DNA of 64,000 nucleotides from Stutzerimonas stutzeri. Lineage in GTDB: Bacteria > Pseudomonadota > Gammaproteobacteria > Pseudomonadales > Pseudomonadaceae. Shown piece by piece: positions 1 to 8,488 of the stretch. Location of the stretch: contig DGLA01000005.1 in the NCBI GenBank assembly GCA_002387205.1, forward strand, positions 62,196 through 126,195, given 5' to 3'. The number at the start of each line of letters is the position of its first letter. Position 1 is the first letter of the stretch. The position numbers and the translations under genes were made by a program. The notes under the pieces are model-generated. The model was not told the DNA's origin. It was given only the letters and a program-made list of their open reading frames with translations, and ran no database searches.

Positions 1-39
1 CTGCCTGCTCATCTTTTTTTCGATGCTTGCAGGGCCGCG

Positions 40-1095
40 ATGAAAACCCTTTCCAAACTCCCCGTCACCATCGTCACCGGCTTTCTCGGTGCCGGCAAAA
101 CCACCTTGCTGCGTCACATGCTGGCCAATGCCGAAGGGCGGCGGATCGCCGTTATCGTCAACGAGTTCGGCGAGCTGGGCATCGATGGTGAGATCCTCAA
201 GCAGTGCTCCATCGGCTGCAGCGAAGAAGAGGCCAACGGCCGCGTTTTCGAACTGGCCAACGGCTGCCTCTGCTGCACCGTTCAGGAAGAGTTCTTCCCA
301 GTCATGCGCGAGCTGGTGGCGCGCCGGGGCGACCTTGACCATATCCTCATCGAAACCTCGGGCCTGGCCCTGCCCAAGCCGCTGGTGCAGGCCTTCAACT
401 GGCCGGAAATCCGTAACGCCTGCACGGTCGATGCGGTAATCACGGTGGTCGACAGCCCCGCTGTGGCGGCCGGCACCTTTGCCGCCTTCCCCGAGCAGGT
501 CGATGCCCAGCGCAAGCTCGATCCCAATCTCGATCACGAATCACCGCTGCACGAACTGTTCGCCGACCAGCTGGCCAGCGCCGACCTGGTGATACTCAAC
601 AAGGCTGACCTGCTGTCACGAGACGCCTTGGCCGCCGTCCGGGCTGAAGTGGCCGAGGAATTGCCCGAAGCGGTCAAGGTCATCGAGGCCCACGGCGGCG
701 AGCTGCCACTCGGTGTGCTGCTTGGCCTGGATTGCGAAACCGAGCTGCACATCGACGGGCGCAAGACCCATCACGATCTCGAAGACCACGAAGAACACGA
801 CCACGATGTCTTCGACTCCTTCGCGGTCGAGTTGCCGGAAGTCGCCGAGGACAAGCTGCTGCAGGCGCTTAAGGAGGCCGTGGTCAAGCACGGCATCCTG
901 CGCATCAAGGGCTTCGCCGCGATTCCCGGCAAGCCCATGCGCCTGTTGCTGCAGGGCGTGGGGCAGCGCTTCGACAAGCACTTCGACCGTCCCTGGCAGG
1001 CCGGGGAAGCGCGCACCACGAGGCTGGTCATCATCGGGCAATCCCTCGAGCAATCGCTGATTGACGCCGAACTGAACGCGGCATTGGCGGGCTGA
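40..1095 (+). CDS. cobW: CobW-family GTPase of cobalamin synthesis
   Basis: This 351-residue protein belongs to the G3E GTPases, which act as metal chaperones; here it probably delivers cobalt to the CobN chelatase. The Walker A loop GFLGAGKT is at residues 14-21, the CLCC metal-binding motif at Cys76, Cys78 and Cys79, and an NKAD guanine-specificity motif near residue 187. A histidine- and acid-rich stretch (HHDLEDHEEHDHD, about residues 245-260) is a likely metal-binding loop. cobN follows after only 6 bases, so the two are probably co-transcribed. The family is clear. The role in cobalt delivery is inferred from position, because other G3E members handle zinc or nickel. Confidence 0.93.
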   Translation: MKTLSKLPVTIVTGFLGAGKTTLLRHMLANAEGRRIAVIVNEFGELGIDGEILKQCSIGCSEEEANGRVFELANGCLCCTVQEEFFPVMRELVARRGDLDHILIETSGLALPKPLVQAFNWPEIRNACTVDAVITVVDSPAVAAGTFAAFPEQVDAQRKLDPNLDHESPLHELFADQLASADLVILNKADLLSRDALAAVRAEVAEELPEAVKVIEAHGGELPLGVLLGLDCETELHIDGRKTHHDLEDHEEHDHDVFDSFAVELPEVAEDKLLQALKEAVVKHGILRIKGFAAIPGKPMRLLLQGVGQRFDKHFDRPWQAGEARTTRLVIIGQSLEQSLIDAELNAALAG

Positions 1096-1101
1096 CCGGC
1101 C

Positions 1102-4100
1102 GTGCATCTGCTGCGCACCCAGCCCGGCCAGCAATTGCCGGCCGACAGCATCGCCGACCTGGGCCAGACGCCTGGCGAGATCGTCGTGCTGTGCACGGGT
1201 GATTCGCACCTGTCGCTGCTGGCCGAGGTGGCCGGGCAGTTGCCCGAGGATTATCCCAGCCTGCGGTTGGCGAGCCCGGCGCAGCTGGGCAACAACGCCT
1301 CGATCGATTTCTACGTCGAGCAGGTGCTGCAGCACGCCAAGGTCATCCTGATTTCCGTACACGGTGGCGTCAGTTACTGGCGCTACGGGGTCGAGCGATT
1401 GGTGGAGCTGGGCGAGCGCGGTGCGAAGATCATCATGGTGCCGGGCGATGACAGCCCTGACCCCGAACTGAGCGAGCTCGGCAACGTTCCGGCCGAGGAT
1501 AGCCATCGGCTGTGGCAGTTCCTGCGCCAGGGTGGTGTGGACAATGCGCGCCAGTTCTATCACTGCATCGCCAGCCGCTGGCTGGGTCGTGACTATGCCT
1601 GGCGCGAGCCCGAGGCGCTGGCGCGGGTGGCGATCTATCACCCGCATCGTCCATCCGCGACGCTGGCTGACTGGCAGCGCGATTGGCAGACGGATGCGCC
1701 GGTGGTCGGGTTGATCTTCTACCGCACGCAGGTTCAGGCGGCCAACACCGGCTTTATCGATACCTTCTGCGAGCGGTTGCAAGCGCAAGGGCTCAATCCG
1801 CTGCCCATCGCCGTGGCCAGCCTGAAGGAGGCCGCGTGCCTCGCGCAGGTCGAAAACTGGCTGGAGCAGAGCGGCGCCGCGGTGATCATCAATACCACCG
1901 GTTTTGCCCAGTCCAGCCCGGACGCGCCGAACCTGCGACCCTTCCGGCTGGACATTCCAGTGCTGCAAGCCATCTGCGCCCTGGACAACCACGAGCAGTG
2001 GCAGGCCAACGCGCAGGGGCTGGGCTCTCGGGACCTGGCGATGCATATCGTGCTGCCGGAGCTGGACGGCCGGCTGATTACCCGGCCCATCAGCTTCAAG
2101 GGCCTGGCCTGGCGCAGCGAGCGCAGCCAGAGCGACGTGATCTGCTACCAGCCGCATCTGCCAGGCATGGACCACGTGGCCGAATTGGCCTGGCGCTGGG
2201 CGCGGCTGGCGCGCCTGCCAAATGCTGACAAGCGAGTCGCCCTCATCCTCGCCAACTATCCGACCCGCGATGGCCGGATCGGCAATGGGGTCGGGTTGGA
2301 TACGCCAGCCGCTGCGCTGAACATCCTCCGCGCGCTGCAGGCGCAGGGCTATCCGGTGGCCGATCTGCCCGAGAGCGGCACCGCGCTGATTCATCAGCTG
2401 CTGGGCGGCGTCACCAACGACCTCGACAACCTGGATATGCGGCCCTGTGCCCAAAGCCTGGCGCTCGAGGAATACCGGGCGTTCTTCGAACGGTTGCCTG
2501 TCGCCAACCAGCAGGCCGTGACCGAGCGCTGGGGCACGCCCGAGCTGGACCCAATGTATCGTGCCGGTCGGCTGATGATCGCCGGGCTGCGCTTCGGTTC
2601 GACCTTCGTTGGCATCCAACCGGCGCGCGGCTATCAGTTGGACGTGGCGGCGATGTACCACGATCCCGATCTGGTACCGCCCCACGGCTACCTCGCGTTC
2701 TACGCCTGGCTGCGCACGCGCTACGCCGCCGATGCAGTAATCCATGTCGGCAAGCACGGCAATCTCGAATGGCTGCCGGGCAAGAGCGTCGGCCTCTCCA
2801 ATGAATGCTGGCCGGACGTGGTGCTCGGCCCGCTGCCGAATATTTACCCCTTCATCGTCAACGATCCGGGCGAAGGGGCCCAGGCCAAGCGGCGTACCCA
2901 GGCGGTGATCATCGACCACCTGATGCCGCCGTTGACCCGTGCCGAAAGTTACGGCCCGCTGCGTGACATCGAGCGCCTGGCCGACGAGTACTACGAAGCC
3001 AGCCAGCTCGATTTGCGCCGGGCGGCCGAGCTGCGCAGCGAGATCCTGGTGCTGGTGCGCGAGGCCAATCTGGATCGCGAGCTGGGGCTGCAGTTGAGTG
3101 ACGACCCCAACAGCTGGCTGCCACAGCTCGATGCCTATCTCTGTGATCTGAAGGAGTCGCAGATCCGCGATGGCCTGCATGTGTTCGGCGAGTCGCCCGA
3201 AGGACAGCTGCGGCGCGACACCCTGCTTGCGCTGCTGCGCATTCCCCGAGGCAACGGGATAGGGGCCAACGCCAGCCTGTTGCGGGCACTGGCCGATGAT
3301 CTGGGATTGGATTTCGACCCCATCAACTGTGACATGGCCGCGTCCTGGCTGGGGCCGCGGCCCGAGGTGCTACAGCGCTGCGATGCCAGCCTCTGGCGCA
3401 CCGCGGGCGATACGCGTGAGCGGCTCGAGCTGCTGGCGCTGAAGCTGATCGAAAGCGAATCCGCGGGCGTCGGGTCCGCCAGCCGAGCGGTGCTGCAGCA
3501 GCTTCGTGAGCATGTCGCGCCCTTGCTCGATGGCTGTGGCATGGGCGAAATGACCGGTTTGCTGGCCGCGCTGCAAGGCCGCTTCGTCTCTGCCGGCCCC
3601 AGCGGCGCGCCGAGTCGCGGACGCCTCGATGTGTTGCCCACGGGCCGCAACTTCTTCACCGTCGACGTGCGCAACCTGCCCACCCCCACCGCCTGGCGCA
3701 TCGGGTTGCAAGCCACCGAGCGCTTGCTCGAACGGCATATGCAGGATCACGGCGATTACCTGCGGCAACTCGGACTGTCGATGTGGGGCACCGCGACCAT
3801 GCGCACCGGCGGTGACGACATGGCGCAGGCGATGGCATTGCTTGGCGTACGCCCGGTCTGGCAGTCAGGAAGCGGCCGTCTGGAGCGCTTGGAAATCGTG
3901 CCGCTCGAAGAGTTGGGTCGGCCACGGGTGGACGTCACGCTGCGGGTTTCCGGTTTTTTCCGCGACGCCTTCGCCAACCTGATCCGCCTCTTCGACGAGG
4001 CGGTGCAGGCGGTGGCCGATCTCGACGAGCCGGAAGACATGAACCCGCTTTCTGCGCGGGTCTGGCGCGAATCGCTCCAATTGGAAGACAGCGGCCTCGA

Positions 4101-4833
4101 CGAGGCCGAGGCGCGGCGTCAGGCCGGTTGGCGAGTGTTCGGCTCGATGCCCGGTGCCTACGGCGCAGGCGTGCAGAACGTCATCGACGACCGCCGCTGG
4201 CAGAGCCGTGAGGATCTGGCCGAGGTCTATCTGAACTGGGGCGGCTATGCCTACGGCAAGGATGACGAAGGCGTACCGGCACGGGCGCGCTTCGCCGAGA
4301 GGCTGCAACAGGTCCAAGCGGTGCTGCAGAACCAGGACAATCGCGAGCACGACATTCTCGATTCCAACGACTACTACCAGTTCCAGGGCGGCATGCTGGC
4401 CGCCGCCGAAACTCTGCGTAGCGGCTCGGTCGCGAGCTACCACGGCGACAACAGCCAGCCGGACAACCCGCGGATTCGCAGCCTCAAGGAGGAGCTTGGA
4501 CGCGTGGTGCGTTCGCGTGCGGCCAACCCGAAGTGGATCACCGGCATGAAACGGCACGGCTACAAGGGCGCCTTCGAACTGGCGGCCACGGTGGATTACC
4601 TGTTCGCCTTCGACGCCACCACCGGGCTGATCGATGATCACCAATACGCCCTGTTGGCCGATGCCTACGTGCTGGACAGCGACACCCGTGAGTTCATCCA
4701 GCAGCACAACCCCGAGGCCCTGCGGGACATCCTCGAGCGCCTGCTGGAAGCTCAGCAGCGCGGACTGTGGCAAGAGCCCGGTGACTATCAGGAAGCGCTG
4801 GAAAACCTGCTGATCGACAGCGAGGAATCATGA
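1102..4833 (+). CDS. cobN: Cobaltochelatase large subunit CobN
   Basis: The 1243-residue product is the large, tetrapyrrole-binding subunit of the aerobic ATP-dependent cobaltochelatase, which inserts Co(II) into hydrogenobyrinic acid a,c-diamide. Length and the conserved block HVGKHGNLEWLPGK (about residue 550) match the CobN/ChlH family. It starts with GTG six bases after cobW and no better start is seen upstream. The partner ATPase subunits in this window are the ChlI/ChlD-type gene downstream, not CobS/CobT. A 210-bp spacer containing a long hairpin separates cobN from that gene. Cytoplasmic. I am confident of the family and function. Confidence 0.95.
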   Translation: MHLLRTQPGQQLPADSIADLGQTPGEIVVLCTGDSHLSLLAEVAGQLPEDYPSLRLASPAQLGNNASIDFYVEQVLQHAKVILISVHGGVSYWRYGVERLVELGERGAKIIMVPGDDSPDPELSELGNVPAEDSHRLWQFLRQGGVDNARQFYHCIASRWLGRDYAWREPEALARVAIYHPHRPSATLADWQRDWQTDAPVVGLIFYRTQVQAANTGFIDTFCERLQAQGLNPLPIAVASLKEAACLAQVENWLEQSGAAVIINTTGFAQSSPDAPNLRPFRLDIPVLQAICALDNHEQWQANAQGLGSRDLAMHIVLPELDGRLITRPISFKGLAWRSERSQSDVICYQPHLPGMDHVAELAWRWARLARLPNADKRVALILANYPTRDGRIGNGVGLDTPAAALNILRALQAQGYPVADLPESGTALIHQLLGGVTNDLDNLDMRPCAQSLALEEYRAFFERLPVANQQAVTERWGTPELDPMYRAGRLMIAGLRFGSTFVGIQPARGYQLDVAAMYHDPDLVPPHGYLAFYAWLRTRYAADAVIHVGKHGNLEWLPGKSVGLSNECWPDVVLGPLPNIYPFIVNDPGEGAQAKRRTQAVIIDHLMPPLTRAESYGPLRDIERLADEYYEASQLDLRRAAELRSEILVLVREANLDRELGLQLSDDPNSWLPQLDAYLCDLKESQIRDGLHVFGESPEGQLRRDTLLALLRIPRGNGIGANASLLRALADDLGLDFDPINCDMAASWLGPRPEVLQRCDASLWRTAGDTRERLELLALKLIESESAGVGSASRAVLQQLREHVAPLLDGCGMGEMTGLLAALQGRFVSAGPSGAPSRGRLDVLPTGRNFFTVDVRNLPTPTAWRIGLQATERLLERHMQDHGDYLRQLGLSMWGTATMRTGGDDMAQAMALLGVRPVWQSGSGRLERLEIVPLEELGRPRVDVTLRVSGFFRDAFANLIRLFDEAVQAVADLDEPEDMNPLSARVWRESLQLEDSGLDEAEARRQAGWRVFGSMPGAYGAGVQNVIDDRRWQSREDLAEVYLNWGGYAYGKDDEGVPARARFAERLQQVQAVLQNQDNREHDILDSNDYYQFQGGMLAAAETLRSGSVASYHGDNSQPDNPRIRSLKEELGRVVRSRAANPKWITGMKRHGYKGAFELAATVDYLFAFDATTGLIDDHQYALLADAYVLDSDTREFIQQHNPEALRDILERLLEAQQRGLWQEPGDYQEALENLLIDSEES

Positions 4834-4950
4834 GAAGGCGCATTTCCTTCGACGAACTGGAGTGGGTCAGCCGCGAGTCTCGGTTGCCCTTCGCCACCAT
4901 GAAATCGACGTGGCGTAACCTGCCATCGGTGCGGCGCGTTCCCTCGTTTG

Positions 4951-5016
4951 GTGGGTTACGCGGCGCGCCACAATCGCCAGGTTGTCGTCGTTCGGCGTCC
5001 TGCGCCGCTAACCCAC
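4951..5016. repeat. Long imperfect hairpin, CCTAC-family repeat
   Basis: GTGGGTTA (4951-4958) pairs with TAACCCAC (5009-5016), and GCGGCGC (4960-4966) pairs with GCGCCGC (5002-5008), leaving one unpaired base. The right arm is followed at once by CCTACG. It sits between cobN and the chelatase ATPase gene. Hairpins ending the same way occur at about 18.9, 25.9, 41.2 and 62.7 kb, suggesting a dispersed REP-like family. An open frame through it (from 4830 or 4948) looks incidental. Confidence 0.7.
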
Positions 5017-5052
5017 CCTACGTACTGCTCTACACCCCTACGGATGCCTGCC

Positions 5053-6066
5053 ATGCACGATAGCCATTTCCCCCTTGCTGCCATCGTAGGCGCCGACGAT
5101 CTCAAGCTGGCCCTGTGCCTGGCGGCAATCGATCCGGCGATTGGCGGCGTACTGATCGAAGGCCCGCGCGGCATGGCCAAATCGACCCTGGCGCGGGGGC
5201 TGGCGGACCTGTTGCCGAGCGGCCAGTTCGTCACCTTGCCTTTGGGCGCCAATGAGGAACGCATCGTCGGCTCGCTGGATCTCGATGCAGCTCTGGGTGA
5301 AGGGCGCGCCGAGTTCTCCCCGGGCTTACTGGCCAAGGCCGATGGGGGAGTGCTCTATGTCGACGAGGTCAATCTGTTGCCGGATCACCTGGTCGACCTA
5401 TTGCTCGATGCGGCGGCCAGCGGTGTCAACCATGTGGAGCGGGACGGTGTTTCCCATCGGCACGCGTCGCGCTTCGTGCTTATCGGCACCATGAACATCG
5501 AGGAGGGGGAGCTGCGTCCGCAGCTGCTCGACCGCTTCGGCTTCAATGTTGCGCTGGATGCGCGGCCACAGCCTGAACAGCGCGCAGAAATCATGCGCCG
5601 CCGGCTGGACTTTGATGCCGACCCCCAACGCTTTATGGCCACTTGGTCGGAGGAGCAGGGCGCATTGCGGGCGCGTTGTCAGCAAGCGCGGGCGAGGCTG
5701 GGCGATATCCCGCTGGACGAGGCGGCGCTGGAGCAGATCAGTCAACGTTGCTTTGATGCACACGTAGATGGACTGCGAGCGGACCTGGTCTGGCTGCGCG
5801 CCAGTCGCGCCCATGCCGCCTGGCGTGGCTCGGTACGCATCGAGGCCGAGGACATCGATGCGGTGGCCGCGTTTGTGCTGCGTCACCGGCAGCAGCAGGC
5901 AACGCCGCCTTCACTGCCGCAGCAGCCGTCACAGCAGCCACAAGCCAAGGAAGACGCTGGTGCTGCTCAGAATGATCAGGGTGCGGGCGACTGGGGGCAG
6001 CTGCCGCCTCAGACTCAACCTGTGGGTGCTCGGCGTGAACAGCCTCGCTGGGCAAAAAAGCCCTGA
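5053..6066 (+). CDS. ChlI-like AAA+ chelatase subunit (zero-frame product of chlD)
   Basis: This frame encodes the AAA+ ATPase half of a magnesium/cobalt chelatase and would drive metal insertion by CobN. Walker A GPRGMAKS lies at residues 37-44, Walker B VDEVN at 103-107, and the NIEEGELRPQLLDRFG block around 150-165. A Pro/Gln-rich linker (about residues 285-330) ends in RWAKKP and TGA. I chose ATG 5053; ATG 5044 is also in frame, and the longer upstream frame from 4948 runs through a repeat hairpin. The AAA+ domain is normally followed in ChlD by this kind of linker and then a VWA domain, which is found here in the -1 frame. So the product may be a ChlI-like small subunit as well as the N-terminal half of ChlD. 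Confidence 0.9.
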   Translation: MHDSHFPLAAIVGADDLKLALCLAAIDPAIGGVLIEGPRGMAKSTLARGLADLLPSGQFVTLPLGANEERIVGSLDLDAALGEGRAEFSPGLLAKADGGVLYVDEVNLLPDHLVDLLLDAAASGVNHVERDGVSHRHASRFVLIGTMNIEEGELRPQLLDRFGFNVALDARPQPEQRAEIMRRRLDFDADPQRFMATWSEEQGALRARCQQARARLGDIPLDEAALEQISQRCFDAHVDGLRADLVWLRASRAHAAWRGSVRIEAEDIDAVAAFVLRHRQQQATPPSLPQQPSQQPQAKEDAGAAQNDQGAGDWGQLPPQTQPVGARREQPRWAKKP

Positions 6067-6100
6067 GCATCCGCCCACGCGGCGCCTCCGGCGCGGATGC
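6054..6100 (+). promoter_or_regulatory. Putative programmed -1 ribosomal frameshift signal
   Basis: In the zero frame the bases read gcA AAA AAG (heptamer at 6054-6060), the same slippery sequence as E. coli dnaX. The zero-frame TGA is at 6064-6066. After a 6-base spacer, GCATCCGC (6067-6074) pairs perfectly with GCGGATGC (6093-6100), with a further short GC stem possible inside. A one-base backward slip continues translation from 6060 into the VWA frame. No clear internal Shine-Dalgarno enhancer is visible upstream of the heptamer. Confidence 0.75.
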
Positions 6101-6737
6101 ACGAGCAGTACCGGGTAGCCTGAACGGTGGCCGGCAGGGCGCCAGTCGCAGCGGCGCATCTGGGCGGGTCGACTGGGCGGCTACCTTCCTGCTCAATGGC
6201 CGGCCGCAGCGCCGGGATGAGCTCGTCCTGAGGCCGCGCAGCCGGCGGGCAAGCGAACTGTGGCTGGTCATCGTCGATGCCTCGGGCTCGACCCGCCGCC
6301 ATGGCGCGCTGAGCAAGGCCAAGGGGCTGCTCGGTGAGCTGTTCGAACAGGCCCGGCGGCAACGTGTGCGTCTGGCGCTGTTGCAGGCCAACGGAATGCA
6401 TGCCGATTGGGTGTGGCCGGGGCGCAAGGTCGCGACGGCACAGCAGCAATGGTTGGCCGAGCTTGGGGCTGGCGGCGGCACGCCGCTGCTGGATGCACTG
6501 CAGCAGGCGGCCGACTGGCAGCGCCGCCGCAAGCGGCACAAACCCGCCGAGGAGCACCGACTGCTGATCCTCACCGATGGCCGTCTGCGTGAGTCGATAG
6601 CGCTGGAACTCAGTCTCTGCCCGGCCGTGCTGGTGGACATCGAAAGCGCGCCGATCCGCCTGGGTCGCGCACGTCAGCTGGCTGAACAACTGGGCGCGGA
6701 GTATCGGCACATCGATACACTCGCGACTCTGGACTAA
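6060..6737 (+). CDS. chlD: VWA-domain half of ChlD-type chelatase subunit, read by -1 frameshift
   Basis: This frame is continuous with the AAA+ gene only after a -1 shift. It carries a VWA domain with the MIDAS motif DASGS (about residues 409-413 of the fused product), a GGGTPLLDAL segment holding the conserved Thr, and a LTDG segment. No ATG, GTG or TTG in this frame lies between its upstream stop (6036) and the middle of the VWA domain, where GTG and ATG codons would give a truncated product. So it has no credible start of its own. The fused protein from 5053 would be about 561 residues, reasonable for a ChlD medium subunit. TAA at 6735. cobF follows after 24 bases. The alternative is a plain sequencing or mutational frameshift, which the in-phase slippery site and stem make less likely. 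Confidence 0.85.
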   Translation, partial: ALSIRPRGASGADARAVPGSLNGGRQGASRSGASGRVDWAATFLLNGRPQRRDELVLRPRSRRASELWLVIVDASGSTRRHGALSKAKGLLGELFEQARRQRVRLALLQANGMHADWVWPGRKVATAQQQWLAELGAGGGTPLLDALQQAADWQRRRKRHKPAEEHRLLILTDGRLRESIALELSLCPAVLVDIESAPIRLGRARQLAEQLGAEYRHIDTLATLD

Positions 6738-6761
6738 AACAAGCGCAATGGAGCCAAACCC

Positions 6762-7532
6762 ATGAAGACCCTATTGATCATCGGCATAGGCGCGGGCGAC
6801 CCCGATTTCATGACGGTGCAGGCGATCAAGGCGCTGAACCGCGTCGACGTGTTTTTCCTGATGGACAAGGGCGCCTCCAAGGATTCGCTCATCCATCTGC
6901 GCAAGCACATTTGCGAGCGCTTCATCGAAAAGCCGGGGTATCGCTTCGTCGAAGCCGAGTGCCCCGAGCGCGCTCGGGGTGTCGCCGACTACCGGGCCAG
7001 CGTCGTCGACCTCAATCAGGACAAGCAGCGGGTGTTCGAGCAGATGATTCACCACGAGCTGGCCGCGGGTGAGGTGGGCGGCTTCTTGGTCTGGGGCGAT
7101 CCCGCCCTGTACGACAGCACGCTGCGAATCGTCGAGGACATCGTGCAGGCCAGCCCGGAGCCGATCAGCTATGAAGTGATTCCCGGCATCACCAGCCTGC
7201 AGGCGCTGGCGGCCCGGCATAAGGTCTGCTTCAACAGCATCGGCCAGGCGTTTCAGGTCACCCCCGCGCGGCGCCTGGCCGAGGGTTTCCCCGCCGGGCT
7301 GGACAGCGTGCTGGTGATGCTCGATGCGCAGGACACCTGGATGCGTTTCGCCGATCAGCCCATGGATATCTACTGGGGCGCATACGTCGGCACCCCGGAT
7401 GAAGTGCTGATCGCGGGAAGAATCGGGGAGGTGGCAGAGCAGATCCGCCAGACCCGCGCCGAACTGCGCGAGCGGCATGGCTGGATCATGGACAGCTATT
7501 TGTTGCGTCGCCGCAGCGCTGACGAGCTTTGA
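6762..7532 (+). CDS. cobF: Precorrin-6A synthase (deacetylating)
   Basis: The 256-residue protein is a SAM-dependent tetrapyrrole methylase. CobF methylates C-1 of precorrin-5 and releases the extruded acetyl group, giving precorrin-6A in the aerobic B12 pathway. The N-terminal LLIIGIGAGDPDFMT block and the GDPALYDSTLR and PGITSLQALAAR motifs fit the family, and the RVDVFFLMDKG segment is CobF-like. A GGAG Shine-Dalgarno lies before ATG 6762. It is the last gene of the rightward cobW-cobN-chlD-cobF run and converges on the cbiM-like gene. Its presence marks the oxygen-dependent route. Confidence 0.93.
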   Translation: MKTLLIIGIGAGDPDFMTVQAIKALNRVDVFFLMDKGASKDSLIHLRKHICERFIEKPGYRFVEAECPERARGVADYRASVVDLNQDKQRVFEQMIHHELAAGEVGGFLVWGDPALYDSTLRIVEDIVQASPEPISYEVIPGITSLQALAARHKVCFNSIGQAFQVTPARRLAEGFPAGLDSVLVMLDAQDTWMRFADQPMDIYWGAYVGTPDEVLIAGRIGEVAEQIRQTRAELRERHGWIMDSYLLRRRSADEL

Positions 7533-7556
7533 TCGTCAGCGCCGGGCAGTTTTGAA

Positions 7557-8207
7557 TCAGGCGGTGGCGAGGTTTTTAACCGTGGTGAAGCGGCTGATCA
7601 GCGGCTTGTCCGCGTAGCGCTTGAGCGTGCGCACGACCACGCAGGTGAACAGCGGCTCGAGCAGTACCAGCGGCAGGTAGGACACGGCGAACATCGCCCA
7701 ATTCTGCAGCGGTGTGGGCTCGTTACCCAGCGACAGCCAGAAGCCCACCATCAGCACCACGCCGCCGTAGAAGGCGGCGTCGAACTTGACCACTTCGGCC
7801 CAGCGAATCACGCGCCCGCCTTCGGCGAAGAAATGCCGGCCGAGCAGGCCATGGGCGGCGATCAGCGGCAGGATCAGCGACAGCGAATTGACCGCCAGAT
7901 GCACCAGGTCGGTCGGCTCGAACAGCAGCCCTTGCAGCAGCAGACCGATGGCGAAGCCGAACAGGGTCGGCACGAAGCCGAAGATCACATACACCGCCGA
8001 CGCCCCCACGAAGTGCAGCTCCGAGGCGCCGACTGGCATGTGGAAGACCTCCATGAAGATGGAGAAGAACAGCGCGGCGAGCAGGGTCTTGATCCAGATG
8101 TCCGGGCGCCACATCAGCTTGGGCAGGAACACGGCCAGTGTGGAAACAGCAGCAGCATTGGCAAACAGGATTTTCGCGGCGTTGAGTACGCCAGGTTCGA
8201 TGTGCAT
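7557..8207 (-). CDS. CbiM-like cobalt ECF-type membrane component
   Basis: The protein is hydrophobic with about six membrane segments and begins MHIEPGVLNAAK, matching the MHI(P/E)xG amino terminus of CbiM/NikM. In CbiM that N-terminal histidine region binds the metal. I chose ATG 8207 (216 residues) because GGAGGGAGAACG sits just upstream and the CbiM terminus starts there; a longer frame runs to 8279 into the riboswitch. No CbiN, CbiQ or CbiO gene is adjacent, so it is an orphan or borrows an energising module from elsewhere. A cobalamin riboswitch precedes it, supporting cobalt rather than nickel uptake. Confidence 0.82.
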   Translation of the reverse strand: MHIEPGVLNAAKILFANAAAVSTLAVFLPKLMWRPDIWIKTLLAALFFSIFMEVFHMPVGASELHFVGASAVYVIFGFVPTLFGFAIGLLLQGLLFEPTDLVHLAVNSLSLILPLIAAHGLLGRHFFAEGGRVIRWAEVVKFDAAFYGGVVLMVGFWLSLGNEPTPLQNWAMFAVSYLPLVLLEPLFTCVVVRTLKRYADKPLISRFTTVKNLATA

Positions 8208-8257
8208 CGTTCTCCCTCCGAGGGATGCGGGTTGAAAGGCGCCGGGATCGGCACGCT

Positions 8258-8428
8258 GATGGCAGGTCTCCTGGCTCACGGGTCAATGTGCACCTGCGTC
8301 TTCCCAGCCGGTCAGGCCAGTGACTTCATTGCAGGTGAACTCGCCGTTCACAGTTGCGGGGGCAGCGCAGGAATGGCCCGTGGGCGTACCTGCTTCCCTC
8401 TTTCCTCTGCCTTTGGGGCAGAACCATC
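8258..8428 (-). promoter_or_regulatory. Cobalamin riboswitch upstream of cbiM-like gene
   Basis: Read on the minus strand, the element opens with GATGG, carries the B12-box core GCTGCCCCCGCAACTG, a CACTGGCC segment and GGGAAG, and closes with GTGAGCCAGGAGACCTGCC and CCATC, which pairs with the opening GATGG (P1). It lies between the end of cobJ (8489) and cbiM (8207), so the transporter can be repressed by B12 independently of cobGHIJ. The expression platform is in the 50 bases before ATG 8207. Confidence 0.93.
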
Positions 8429-8488
8429 GAGCGCCGCTAGGGTAATGGGTTTAGCTGCATTCGGCACGTCTAAAACGAGGTTTTGCGT

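Noticed and set aside
616..3180. Very long minus-strand open frame (854 codons) opposite cobW/cobN
   Set aside because: It mirrors the strongly coding cobN frame in GC-rich DNA, has low-complexity His/Gln/Arg-rich translation and no ribosome site or recognisable domain.
4830..5063. Small plus-strand frame after cobN
   Set aside because: It runs through the inverted repeat at 4951-5016 and its translation has no family features; repeat read-through explains it.
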